From: Stenotrophomonas sp. SAU14A_NAIMI4_5
GTDB taxonomy: Bacteria; Pseudomonadota; Gammaproteobacteria; Xanthomonadales; Xanthomonadaceae
Length of the DNA: 64,000 nt
Assembly: GCF_003086795.1 (NCBI RefSeq)
Contig: NZ_CP026003.1
Span: forward strand, 2,466,569 to 2,530,568
Reading direction: 5' to 3'
Shown: piece by piece, positions 1 through 7,704 of the stretch
How positions within the stretch are numbered: the stretch's first letter is position 1
Layout of the letters: each line of letters opens with the position of its first letter
Notes under the pieces: model-generated
Seen by the model: the letters and a program-made list of their open reading frames with translations, nothing else
Databases searched by the model: none
What the model was told of the DNA's origin: nothing
Program-made: the position numbers and the translations under genes

Positions 1-340
1 TCACCAGGATATCGCCCAGGTCCGAATGACCGGTGCCGGAGAAATGCGTGTGCGAGAAGCCGACGATGCTGCTGTCGTCGTAGCGGTAGCCGGCGGCCCA
101 GCCATAGGCCTTTTCGCGTGGCTGGATGCGCGTGTCCGGGCTGAGCTGGACCATGCCGAACGGCACCGTGGCACCCGGGTAGGTATGCCCTTCCCCACCG
201 GTGCCGATGAAGGGGTCGACCGAGGCATAGGCCTTGTCGGCGGCGGACCGCGCAGGGGCAGCACCGGCCAGACCGGAAGCGAACATCGCCGAGGCAGCGA
301 CAGCGAGCAGGAAACGACGTTGCGACAGGGGCATCGGCAT
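1..340 (-). CDS. GH92 alpha-1,2-mannosidase, N-terminal part (cut by window edge)
   Basis: Only the first 113 codons are inside the window. The start is ATG at 340; a second ATG at 334 is possible. A signal peptide is visible: basic QRR, a hydrophobic stretch, then small residues around 20-27. The mature start carries the hallmark N-terminal signature of family 92 glycoside hydrolases: VDPFIGTGGEGHTYPGATVP followed closely by FGMVQLSPDT. The segment FSHTHFSGTGHSDLGD, also typical of the family, follows. Known members are Ca2+-dependent exo-alpha-mannosidases acting on N-glycans or mannans, and bacterial forms are exported. The predicted role is periplasmic or outer-membrane glycan trimming. 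Mannose linkage specificity cannot be judged because the catalytic half lies beyond position 1. Confidence 0.85.
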   Translation of the reverse strand, partial: MPMPLSQRRFLLAVAASAMFASGLAGAAPARSAADKAYASVDPFIGTGGEGHTYPGATVPFGMVQLSPDTRIQPREKAYGWAAGYRYDDSSIVGFSHTHFSGTGHSDLGDILV

Positions 341-695
341 TTGGATCGATTCAGGTGGTGCTCAGGAGCCTAGCATCACGCCCTTGACTCTGCATGTTGC
401 GGTGCAGCTGAACCGTTCCATACGCGACAGAATCAGTCCGTTTTTCATCTGCAACTTTTTGTATTTCTGCCGGCGTCACCGGTGATGACACTGTGCCGCC
501 ACCTAAGCGCCGCAGAGTGGACGGGCCCGAAATTAAGACGATTGCGTGCCAAGGCAGGGAGCGGGATTGCCGCATCACCTTTGTCAGGAACCACTGTCGG
601 GTCACACCCGCGTCACGCCCTCTTAGCGCCTGATACAGATTGACGCAGTCTGTACGGGTGTATTCCGGAAGTACTCTCACAACAGGAGTTTCGTC
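341..695. other. Intergenic region upstream of the first autotransporter
   Basis: This 355-nt region separates the divergent GH92 gene from the autotransporter gene. It must hold both promoters. A TTGACG at 640-645 with a TATTCC at 661-666 is a weak sigma-70-like candidate with a short 15-nt spacer. A CAGGAG ribosome-binding site precedes the ATG at 696. I see no convincing small gene, RNA or repeat here. Confidence 0.4.
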
Positions 696-3047
696 ATGAA
701 AGACGCTGTCCGTCGTTCGCTTGCACTGGCTGTCACAGCCGCTCTTTGCATTGCATCCCCGCTGCAAGCCCGGCACCTCGGCCCAGGAAACAGCGCCTCA
801 GTTGGCACCGCGGATACACCAGAAGGATGGACGCTGGATAACGCGAGCCTCAGGGTTGTTCCTGGCGGTGACGTGCTGGGAATCGCTGCAAGCAGCGGCT
901 CGACCGTTCAGATCGATGGTCTAACAATGACTGGGGCAGCAGACAATGCAGGCCACGAATCGCCCATCTGGTTCAGTAACAGCTCGCTCACAATGGCGAA
1001 TTCTTCCATCAGCAACACCACAGGCCGCGCCCTTACGCTGGTAGGTGGTGTCGGCACCGGCCTGGCAGGATCAAACGCAACGATCACGAACAGTCAGCTC
1101 TTTGGCGTTGGCATCGGCATCAGCGTCAGTACTCGCGACGCGGGCCAGCGATCCACACTACTACTTGACCAGACACTGGTCGATGCTACAGCCCAGGATG
1201 CCTCACAGCAATTCAGCGGCCATGGCCTGCTTGTTCTTGGCGCTGCCGACGTCACCATTAGGAACGGCAGCCAGATCGTGGGCGACAACCACGGAATCTA
1301 CCACGCTGAGAACGCCATCGCGGACGACGAGACACATATCATCATCGACGCCTCACGCGTCGAGGGCCGCACCGGATCTGCGCTTCATGTGTCCAACCCA
1401 CGTGGCGGCAGAGAAGCGGTCGTTTCCCAGTTCGTGGTACAGAACAATGCGCAGCTGGTTGGCGGTGATGGAAACCTGCTGCTTGTTGATGCTTCTGCGG
1501 CAGTCGTCGGCCTCTCAGTCGACAACTCCAACCTCACTGGCAATATCGTGAGTGTTGGAGGTAGCACAGTGGACGTTGCAATGAACAACAACGCCACTCT
1601 CCTCGGCACCACCCGGAACATCACCTCGATGGCACTGGACAACGCCCGCTGGCAGCTGACCGGAAACAGCAGCACCGGCAGCCTGTCACTGGGCAGTGGC
1701 AGTGAAGTCGCGCTGGGCGACGGCTCTGCTTTCCACACCCTCAACGTGTCCGGCAACTTCACCGGCAACGACGGCACCTTCCTGTTCAACACCGTGCTGG
1801 CCGGCGACGATGCCGCCAGCGACAAGCTGGTCATCGGCGGTGACACCAGCGGTACAGCCAACGTGCGCGTCAACAACGTCGGCGGCGCAGGCGCGCAGAC
1901 GGTCAACGGTATCGAACTGATCACCGTGGGCGGCGCCTCCAACGGCCAGTTCAACCTGGCCGGCCGCGCGGTCGGCGGCCAGTATGAGTACTTCCTGCAT
2001 AAGGGCACCGGCGCCGATGGCAACTGGTACCTGCGTTCGGTGCTGCCCACCGCGCCGGACCCGTGCGAGGTCGATCCGAGCCTGCCGCAGTGCAACCCGT
2101 CACTGCCGGGTCCGGATCCCGACCCGGTGCTACGCCCTGAGCCGGGCGCCTACTTGGCCAACCTGCAGGCCGCGCAGACGATGTTCCGCCTGGGCTACCA
2201 CGATCGCCATGCTGGCCAGAATGCCGGCCGCGCGTGGGCCCGCGTGGATGGTTCGCGCAACGGCTTCGATGCGGTCAGCCAGCAGCTGGACATCCGTGGC
2301 AACAGCCAGGCACTCACGGTGGGTGCCGACCTGTGGCGCCTCGACTCCGGCAGCAGCGTGGGCGTGATGCTGTCCACCGGCAATGCCAGCAGTACCTCCA
2401 CCAATGAGCTGACCGGTTACTACGCGCGCGGCAAGGTGAAGGGCGAGGCGTTGGGCCTGTATGGCACATGGCGCGGTGGCAATGGCGCCGACCCGTATGC
2501 GGGCTTCTACGTGGATGGCTCGGTGCAGCGTGCGCAGTTCCGCAACCGTGTGGAAGGCGTCGGCCTGGCCGGCGAGCGCTACGACAGCCGGGCCTGGCAA
2601 GGCGCGGTGGAAACCGGTTATGCCTTCCGCCTGGGAGGCGCCAGCAACGGCGGCATCTACCTGGAACCGCAGCTGCAGGTCGGCTACAGCCGCTGGGATG
2701 ATGATCGCCACACCGAAACCAACGGCACCGTGGTTGGTACCGAGAATGCCGATGGCCTCTTCGGGCGCGCTGGCCTGCGCCTGTCCGGCGTGACCCGCTG
2801 GGGCAATGGTGCGGCTGAAGTGCAGCCCTACCTGGCCGCCAACTGGCTGCATACCCGCGCCGAGTCGCAGATCAGCATGGACGACGAGGTGGTGGATGCC
2901 CGCATCCCCCGCAGCCGTGGCGAGTTCAGTGCCGGTGCCTCGGTGAAGTTCGGCAGCGGTGTGGGCATCTGGGGCGGGCTGTCGCTGCAGCGCGCCAGTG
3001 GTTATCACCAGAACGCCGCGCAGGTGGGCGTGAGCTACAGCTGGTAA
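696..3047 (+). CDS. Autotransporter adhesin, first of a tandem pair
   Basis: This 783-residue protein is a classical type Va autotransporter. CAGGAG sits 8 nt before ATG 696. Residues 1-25 form a signal peptide ending LQA. Residues of about 30-460 form a repetitive beta-helix-like passenger rich in Asn, Gly and Thr, with recurring short SxLTxxNSxI-type strands. A Pro/Asp linker (GPDPDP) at about 470-478 leads to the beta-barrel, about residues 482-783, which starts PGAYLANLQAAQTMF and ends in an aromatic residue (VSYSW), as outer-membrane barrels do. The protein should export its passenger to the cell surface, and an adhesin role is inferred from the fold only. From roughly residue 280 on it is nearly identical to the next gene, whereas the N-terminal passenger has diverged. 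Confidence 0.88.
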   Translation: MKDAVRRSLALAVTAALCIASPLQARHLGPGNSASVGTADTPEGWTLDNASLRVVPGGDVLGIAASSGSTVQIDGLTMTGAADNAGHESPIWFSNSSLTMANSSISNTTGRALTLVGGVGTGLAGSNATITNSQLFGVGIGISVSTRDAGQRSTLLLDQTLVDATAQDASQQFSGHGLLVLGAADVTIRNGSQIVGDNHGIYHAENAIADDETHIIIDASRVEGRTGSALHVSNPRGGREAVVSQFVVQNNAQLVGGDGNLLLVDASAAVVGLSVDNSNLTGNIVSVGGSTVDVAMNNNATLLGTTRNITSMALDNARWQLTGNSSTGSLSLGSGSEVALGDGSAFHTLNVSGNFTGNDGTFLFNTVLAGDDAASDKLVIGGDTSGTANVRVNNVGGAGAQTVNGIELITVGGASNGQFNLAGRAVGGQYEYFLHKGTGADGNWYLRSVLPTAPDPCEVDPSLPQCNPSLPGPDPDPVLRPEPGAYLANLQAAQTMFRLGYHDRHAGQNAGRAWARVDGSRNGFDAVSQQLDIRGNSQALTVGADLWRLDSGSSVGVMLSTGNASSTSTNELTGYYARGKVKGEALGLYGTWRGGNGADPYAGFYVDGSVQRAQFRNRVEGVGLAGERYDSRAWQGAVETGYAFRLGGASNGGIYLEPQLQVGYSRWDDDRHTETNGTVVGTENADGLFGRAGLRLSGVTRWGNGAAEVQPYLAANWLHTRAESQISMDDEVVDARIPRSRGEFSAGASVKFGSGVGIWGGLSLQRASGYHQNAAQVGVSYSW

Positions 3048-3071
3048 TCGAGCCGGCAAACCGTGCTTTCG

Positions 3072-3104
3072 GGGTGTCATGCGCGTTAGATGCGCATGAC
3101 ACCC
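3072..3104 (+). terminator. Perfect 13-bp inverted repeat after the first autotransporter gene
   Basis: GGGTGTCATGCGC (3072-3084) and GCGCATGACACCC (3092-3104) form a perfect 13-bp stem with a 7-nt loop, 24 nt after the stop codon. No U-tract follows, so it may be a factor-dependent terminator or an mRNA-stabilising hairpin rather than a classical rho-independent terminator. Confidence 0.6.
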
Positions 3105-3222
3105 TGTAACCCCATTGGAAGGGCGCCGTCCTTACGGTCTGTCGCCTCGCAGAGGCGGTGCAACAGCGCAGCGAAGTAAACGCGGCCCTTTCCTGAAGTT
3201 GGATTCCAAAAGGAGCTTTCTC

Positions 3223-5583
3223 ATGAAGATCGCCGTTCGTCGTTACCTCGCACTGGCTGTGGCCAGCTCTCTTGCCTTGGCTTTCGCACCGGCATATGCG
3301 CGCTCGCTTACCCCGGGGCAAAGTGCCACGGTGCAGCCCGGTGACACACCTGAAGACTGGAATCTTAACGGAGCGACGCTTGTCATCAATCCGGGTGGCA
3401 GTTCGTTGAATATTGATGCGACGCGCGAATCGAATGTCCGACTGTCCGGCGCCCAGATATCCGGCTCGTCAGCAGATTCCGGCGGCGTACGAGTACTGAA
3501 CAGCACGTTGGAAATGGCGGATACCGTTGTGGAGAACGCTTACGGCCGAGGCGTGAACCTTGCAACGGCGATATCGACTGGCCTATCGGCGCCCGCGGCC
3601 AACATCAGCAACAGTACAATCACTGGGCTTGGTCTTGGAATCAGTCTGTCGATCCGCGAACCAGGACAACGCGCAACGCTGAATCTCGACAACACCAAAG
3701 TCTTGGGCCGCCTGGACGGCACGCCGGGCGCACTTGGCGGCAACGGAATGCTGGTACTTGGAAACTCAGAAGTGCTGATCGCCAACGGCAGCACCATCAC
3801 TGGTGAGCAGAATGGGATATTTGCGTTCGAAACAGCGGTAAATCTCAACGACCCAGCAAAGGTTGTAATTGACGCTTCGCGGGTGGAAGGCATGGCTGGA
3901 TCGGCGCTTTTTGTCGGCCCAGCACGCGCTGGCCGCAACGACTCTGAAATTCTGTTCACGGCACAGAATGGCGCCGAAGTCGTCGGCAGCAACGGCAACC
4001 TGCTTGAAGTAACCTCCACGGCAGCCAAAGTCGGCTTCACCGTCGACGACTCCAACCTCACCGGTAACATCATCAACACCGGCGGCAGCACAGTGGACAT
4101 TGCGTTGACCAACAACGCCAGCCTGCTCGGCACCACCCAGAACATCACTTCGATGGCATTGGACAACGCCCGCTGGCAGCTGAGCGGCGACAGCAGCACC
4201 GGCAGCCTGTCTCTGGGCAGTGGCAGTGAAATCGCACTGGGCGACGGCTCCGCCTTCCACACCCTCAACGTGTCCGGCAACTTCACCGGCAACGACGGCA
4301 CCTTCCTGTTCAACACCGTGCTGGCCGGCGACGATGCTGCCAGCGACAAGCTGGTCATCGGTGGTGATACCAGCGGCACCGCCAACGTGCGGGTCAACAA
4401 CGTCGGCGGCGCAGGCGCGCAGACGGTCAACGGTATCGAGCTGATCAGCGTGGCTGGCGCGTCCAACGGCCAGTTCAACCTGGCTGGCCGCGCGGTCGGC
4501 GGCCAGTACGAGTACTTCCTGCACAAGGGCACCGGCACCGATGGCAACTGGTACCTGCGTTCGGTGCTGCCGACCGCACCGGACCCGTGCGAGGTCGATC
4601 CGAGCCTGCCCGAGTGCAACCCGGAACTTCCGGGTCCGGGTCCGGGTCCGGATCCCGACCCGGTACTGCGCCCCGAGCCCGGCGCCTACCTGGCCAACCT
4701 GCAGGCGGCGCAGACCATGTTCCGCCTTGGCTACCACGATCGCCATGCTGGTCAGAATGCGGGTCGCGCGTGGGCCCGCGTGGATGGTTCGCGCAACGGC
4801 TTCGATGCGGTCAGCCAGCAGCTGGACATCCGTGGCAACAGCCAGGCACTCACGGTGGGTGCCGACCTGTGGCGCCTCGATTCCGGCAGCAGCGTGGGCG
4901 TGATGCTGTCCACCGGCAATGCCAGCAGCACCTCCACCAACGAGCTGACCGGCTACTACGCCCGCGGCAAGGTGAAGGGCGAGGCGCTGGGCCTGTATGG
5001 CACGTGGCGCGGCGGCAATGGCGCCGACCCGTATGCGGGCTTCTACGTGGATGGCTCGGTGCAGCGTGCGCAGTTCCGCAACCGTGTGGAAGGCATCGGC
5101 CTGGCCGGCGAGCGCTACGACAGCCGGGCTTGGCAGGGCGCGGTGGAAACCGGTTATGCCTTCCGCCTGGGAGGCGCCAGCAACGGCGGCATCTACTTGG
5201 AACCGCAGCTGCAGGTCGGCTACAGCCGCTGGGATGATGATCGCCACACCGAAACCAACGGCACCGTGGTCGGTACCGAGAACGCCGATGGCCTGTTCGG
5301 GCGCGCCGGCCTGCGCCTGTCCGGCGTGACCCGCTGGGGCAATGGTGTTGCCGAAGTGCAGCCCTATCTGGCCGCCAACTGGCTGCATACCCGCGCCGAG
5401 TCGCAGATCAGCATGGACGACGAGGTGGTGGATGCCCGCATCCCGCGCAGCCGTGGCGAGTTCAGTGCCGGTGCGTCGGTGAAGTTCGGCAGCGGTGTGG
5501 GTATCTGGGGCGGGCTGTCGCTGCAGCGCGCCAGTGGCTACCACCAGAATGCCGCGCAGGTGGGCGTGAGCTACAGCTGGTAA
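3223..5583 (+). CDS. Autotransporter adhesin, second of a tandem pair
   Basis: This 786-residue autotransporter is a paralogue of the preceding gene. I chose ATG 3223 because AAAAGGAG lies just upstream and it opens a clean signal peptide (MKIAVRRYLALAV, cleavage near AYA at 24-26). An in-frame ATG at 3115 would add 36 non-signal residues. A beta-helix-like passenger spans about 30-470, a linker with an expanded Pro-Gly run (LPGPGPGPDPDP) follows, and the barrel spans about 485-786 and ends VSYSW. The barrel and distal passenger differ from the upstream copy by only a few residues, while the first 250 passenger residues are clearly different. This suggests duplication with later gene conversion of the 3' halves. 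The surface ligand is unknown. Confidence 0.88.
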   Translation: MKIAVRRYLALAVASSLALAFAPAYARSLTPGQSATVQPGDTPEDWNLNGATLVINPGGSSLNIDATRESNVRLSGAQISGSSADSGGVRVLNSTLEMADTVVENAYGRGVNLATAISTGLSAPAANISNSTITGLGLGISLSIREPGQRATLNLDNTKVLGRLDGTPGALGGNGMLVLGNSEVLIANGSTITGEQNGIFAFETAVNLNDPAKVVIDASRVEGMAGSALFVGPARAGRNDSEILFTAQNGAEVVGSNGNLLEVTSTAAKVGFTVDDSNLTGNIINTGGSTVDIALTNNASLLGTTQNITSMALDNARWQLSGDSSTGSLSLGSGSEIALGDGSAFHTLNVSGNFTGNDGTFLFNTVLAGDDAASDKLVIGGDTSGTANVRVNNVGGAGAQTVNGIELISVAGASNGQFNLAGRAVGGQYEYFLHKGTGTDGNWYLRSVLPTAPDPCEVDPSLPECNPELPGPGPGPDPDPVLRPEPGAYLANLQAAQTMFRLGYHDRHAGQNAGRAWARVDGSRNGFDAVSQQLDIRGNSQALTVGADLWRLDSGSSVGVMLSTGNASSTSTNELTGYYARGKVKGEALGLYGTWRGGNGADPYAGFYVDGSVQRAQFRNRVEGIGLAGERYDSRAWQGAVETGYAFRLGGASNGGIYLEPQLQVGYSRWDDDRHTETNGTVVGTENADGLFGRAGLRLSGVTRWGNGVAEVQPYLAANWLHTRAESQISMDDEVVDARIPRSRGEFSAGASVKFGSGVGIWGGLSLQRASGYHQNAAQVGVSYSW
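4630..4662 (+). repeat. Short GGGTCC tandem repeat in the passenger-barrel linker
   Basis: Three consecutive GGGTCC units, then GGATCC, encode a Pro-Gly/Pro-Asp run in the linker before the barrel. The paralogue at about 2105-2125 has only one GGGTCC unit before GGATCC. The unit is 6 nt, so changes in copy number keep the reading frame and only change linker length. Confidence 0.7.
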
Positions 5584-5633
5584 GCGTGCAACGAGGGAGT
5601 CGGGCCCTGCCCGGCTCCCTCGATTCCCTCTCT

Positions 5634-6035
5634 TCAGCCACCCACCGCGGCGATCCAGTGCGGCAGGTTGTAGTAGTTGGTGATGCGCGCGACCTTGCCG
5701 TCACGGATCTCGAAGAACGCACCCGCCGGCAGCACGTACGGCTGGCCGTGCGCTTCAGGCAGACCTTCGTCGGTGGCCAGGTACTGGCCGTTGACGGTGA
5801 ACTCGGCGGCACCACGGCTGCCATCGGCACTGCCGAACACCACGATGTCGGTCAGCTGCTCGCGGTAGGAACGCGCCATCTTCTGGCAGAACGCACGGAA
5901 CGCGTCCTTGCCCACTTCGCGGCCGCCCTGGTTGATGTCATGCACCACGTCGTCGGTGACCTGGGCGACGAACGCCTCGATATCGCCGCTGTTGAAGGCG
6001 TCGTAGTAGGCGCGGATGACGTCGGTGGCACTCAT
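5634..6035 (-). CDS. SnoaL-like / NTF2-fold protein
   Basis: This 133-residue protein is cytoplasmic, with no signal peptide. I chose ATG 6035, which has AGGA upstream, over an ATG at 6083 that would add a Pro-rich tail overlapping the promoter of the divergent gene. The N-terminal IRAYYDAFNSGDIEAF followed by DDVVHDI is the typical cone-fold opening of SnoaL-like, ketosteroid-isomerase-related polyketide cyclases. The C-terminal part holds AGAFFEIRDGKVARITNYYN, also characteristic. Members include isomerases, hydrolases and proteins of unknown function, and no substrate can be assigned. It is divergent from the GNAT gene and convergent with the second autotransporter. Confidence 0.75.
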   Translation of the reverse strand: MSATDVIRAYYDAFNSGDIEAFVAQVTDDVVHDINQGGREVGKDAFRAFCQKMARSYREQLTDIVVFGSADGSRGAAEFTVNGQYLATDEGLPEAHGQPYVLPAGAFFEIRDGKVARITNYYNLPHWIAAVGG

Positions 6036-6110
6036 GGGAGGATCCTGGGGATGGGCGGGCCGGGGAGCATAGCCTATACTCACCCCCAGTATCCATGGGC
6101 GACAACGAAC

Positions 6111-6698
6111 GTGCGCATCACCACGCTACAGGGGCTGGCAGCAACCCCCTTCCTGGACGACCTCGCGCGCCTGCGCATTCGCGTCTTCCGTGACTTCCCG
6201 TATCTCTATGAAGGCGACCTGGCCTACGAGCGCGGCTACGCGGCCACCTACGCGGCGGCCGCCGGCAGCATCATCGTGCTGGCCCAGGATGGCGACCGCG
6301 TGGTCGGCGCGTCCACGGGAATCCCCATGCGCGAGGAGACCGCTGAGTTCCAGGCGCCATTCCTGGGCAGCGCCTGGGACACCGACCGGATCTTCTACTT
6401 CGGCGAATCGGTGCTGCTGCCGGAGTACCGCGGCCGGGGCCTGGGCGTGCGTTTCTTCGAGGCACGCGAGGCGCACGCCCGGCAGGCCGGCTTCGACCTG
6501 TGCTGCTTCAGCGCGGTGCAGCGCCCGCTTGACCATCCGCTGCGCCCGGCCGACTACCAGCCGCTGGATGCGTTCTGGCACAACCGTGGCTACGTCCATC
6601 ACCCCGAGTTGAGCACGTCGTTCACCTGGCGCGACGTCGGCCACAGCGAGAAGACTGCCAAGCCAATGTCGTTCTGGCTGAAGGCGCTGACCGCATGA
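6111..6698 (+). CDS. GNAT-family N-acetyltransferase
   Basis: This 195-residue protein starts at GTG 6111; no in-frame ATG fits nearby, and everything upstream overlaps the divergent gene. The acetyl-CoA binding loop is visible as LLPEYRGRGLGVRFFE, matching the R/Q-x-x-G-x-G/A motif, after the strand ending FGESV. The N-terminal segment (LARLRIRVFRDFPYLYEG) is typical of a subgroup found next to or fused with nitrilase-superfamily hydrolases. It shares a 4-nt ATGA overlap with the downstream hydrolase, so the two are translationally coupled and probably act in one pathway. The acceptor substrate is unknown. Confidence 0.8.
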   Translation: MRITTLQGLAATPFLDDLARLRIRVFRDFPYLYEGDLAYERGYAATYAAAAGSIIVLAQDGDRVVGASTGIPMREETAEFQAPFLGSAWDTDRIFYFGESVLLPEYRGRGLGVRFFEAREAHARQAGFDLCCFSAVQRPLDHPLRPADYQPLDAFWHNRGYVHHPELSTSFTWRDVGHSEKTAKPMSFWLKALTA

Positions 6699-7582
6699 TC
6701 CGCTTCGCTGCCAGCCAGTACGCGATCGAGCTGATCGAGCAGTGGGACGACTACGCCACCCACCTGGACGCCCACGTTGCAGAAGCCGCCGCGGCCGGCG
6801 CGCAGCTGGTGCTGCTGCCCGAGTACGCGGCGATGACCCTGACCGGCCAGCTGCCGCCGGACGAGCGCGGCAACCTGGCCGCGTCCATGGCCGGTATCCA
6901 GCCGCTGCTGCCGCGCTGGCTGGCGCTGTGCGCACAGATCGCCCAGCGCCATCGCGTCTGGTTCTGCCCCGGCTCGGCACCGGTGCTGGACGCTGATGGC
7001 CAGTACCGCAACCGCGCATTCCTGTTCGGCCCGCAGGGCCTGCTGGGCCATCAGGACAAGCTCATCATGACCCGCTTCGAGCGCGAGGAATGGAACATCG
7101 CCGGTGGCCGCGAGGGCCTGCGCACGTTCGAGACGCCACTGGGCATCCTGGGCATCCTGATCTGCTACGACACCGAATTCCCGATGCTGGCCCGGCAGCT
7201 GGCCGAGGCCGGCGTGGACCTGCTGCTGGCACCGAGCTGCACCGATACCGAGGCCGGCTACCACCGCGTGCGCATCGGCTCGCAGGCGCGTGCGCTGGAA
7301 AACCAGCTACCGGTGCTGGTCTCGGCCACCGCCGGCATGGCCAGCTGGAGCCCGTCGGTGGATGTGAACTACGGCCGCGCGGCGATGTATGTGCCGGCCG
7401 ACCGCGGCATGCCGGCCAACGGCGTGCTGTGCGAGAGCGAGCGGGTGTTCACCGAGGAAAGCCGCTGGTTGATCGGGCAGATCGATGCCGCCGCGGTCTC
7501 TGCGGTGCGCCGCGAGGGCCAGGTGGCGTTGTACCGCGACTGGCCGGAGCAGTTCGCGGTGAAGGTGCAGCGGACGGCGTAG
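6695..7582 (+). CDS. Carbon-nitrogen hydrolase (nitrilase superfamily)
   Basis: This 295-residue protein is close to the usual size for the superfamily. All three catalytic residues can be placed: Glu43 in LLPEYAAM, Lys122 in HQDKLIMTRFE and Cys157 in ILICYDTEFPM. Such enzymes hydrolyse or condense amide and nitrile bonds; the exact substrate is not predictable. The start codon overlaps the stop of the GNAT gene (ATGA at 6695-6698), which supports a joint acyl/amide modification pathway. The stop codon TAG at 7580-7582 is formed by the GTAG end of a SMAG-like palindrome that continues downstream. Confidence 0.85.
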   Translation: MIRFAASQYAIELIEQWDDYATHLDAHVAEAAAAGAQLVLLPEYAAMTLTGQLPPDERGNLAASMAGIQPLLPRWLALCAQIAQRHRVWFCPGSAPVLDADGQYRNRAFLFGPQGLLGHQDKLIMTRFEREEWNIAGGREGLRTFETPLGILGILICYDTEFPMLARQLAEAGVDLLLAPSCTDTEAGYHRVRIGSQARALENQLPVLVSATAGMASWSPSVDVNYGRAAMYVPADRGMPANGVLCESERVFTEESRWLIGQIDAAAVSAVRREGQVALYRDWPEQFAVKVQRTA

Positions 7583-7697
7583 CGCCGGGCCGACGCTCGG
7601 CTGACGCCTTCTGTAGAGCCGAGCCCATGCTCGGCTGGAACAGCAGTCAAGCATAGGCTCGACTCTACAAGAGCAGTCGAGCCATGCTCGACTCTAC
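7579..7697. repeat. Cluster of SMAG (GTAG) palindromes
   Basis: Four elements are seen. A degenerate one begins at GTAG 7579. A clear copy spans 7613-7636 (GTAGAGCCGAGC, stem to CTCGGCT). Two copies lie in inverse orientation at 7645-7668 and 7675-7697, each ending in CTAC. They fill the gap between the hydrolase and the convergent Sel1-repeat gene and may act as bidirectional terminators or mRNA 3'-end stabilisers. Confidence 0.8.
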
Positions 7698-7704
7698 AAG
7701 GGCG

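Noticed and set aside
2130..3080. Minus-strand frames opposite both autotransporters
   Set aside because: The His/Ala/Gly-rich products simply mirror the repeated barrel sequence, and equivalents appear opposite both copies. No ribosome-binding site.
5586..6110. N-terminal extension of the GNAT frame
   Set aside because: The extension is antisense to the SnoaL-like gene, and the family homology begins at GTG 6111.
7613..7697. CRISPR-like spaced repeats
   Set aside because: The units are palindromic, end in GTAG, vary in sequence and recur singly elsewhere. They are SMAG/REP-type elements, not a CRISPR array.
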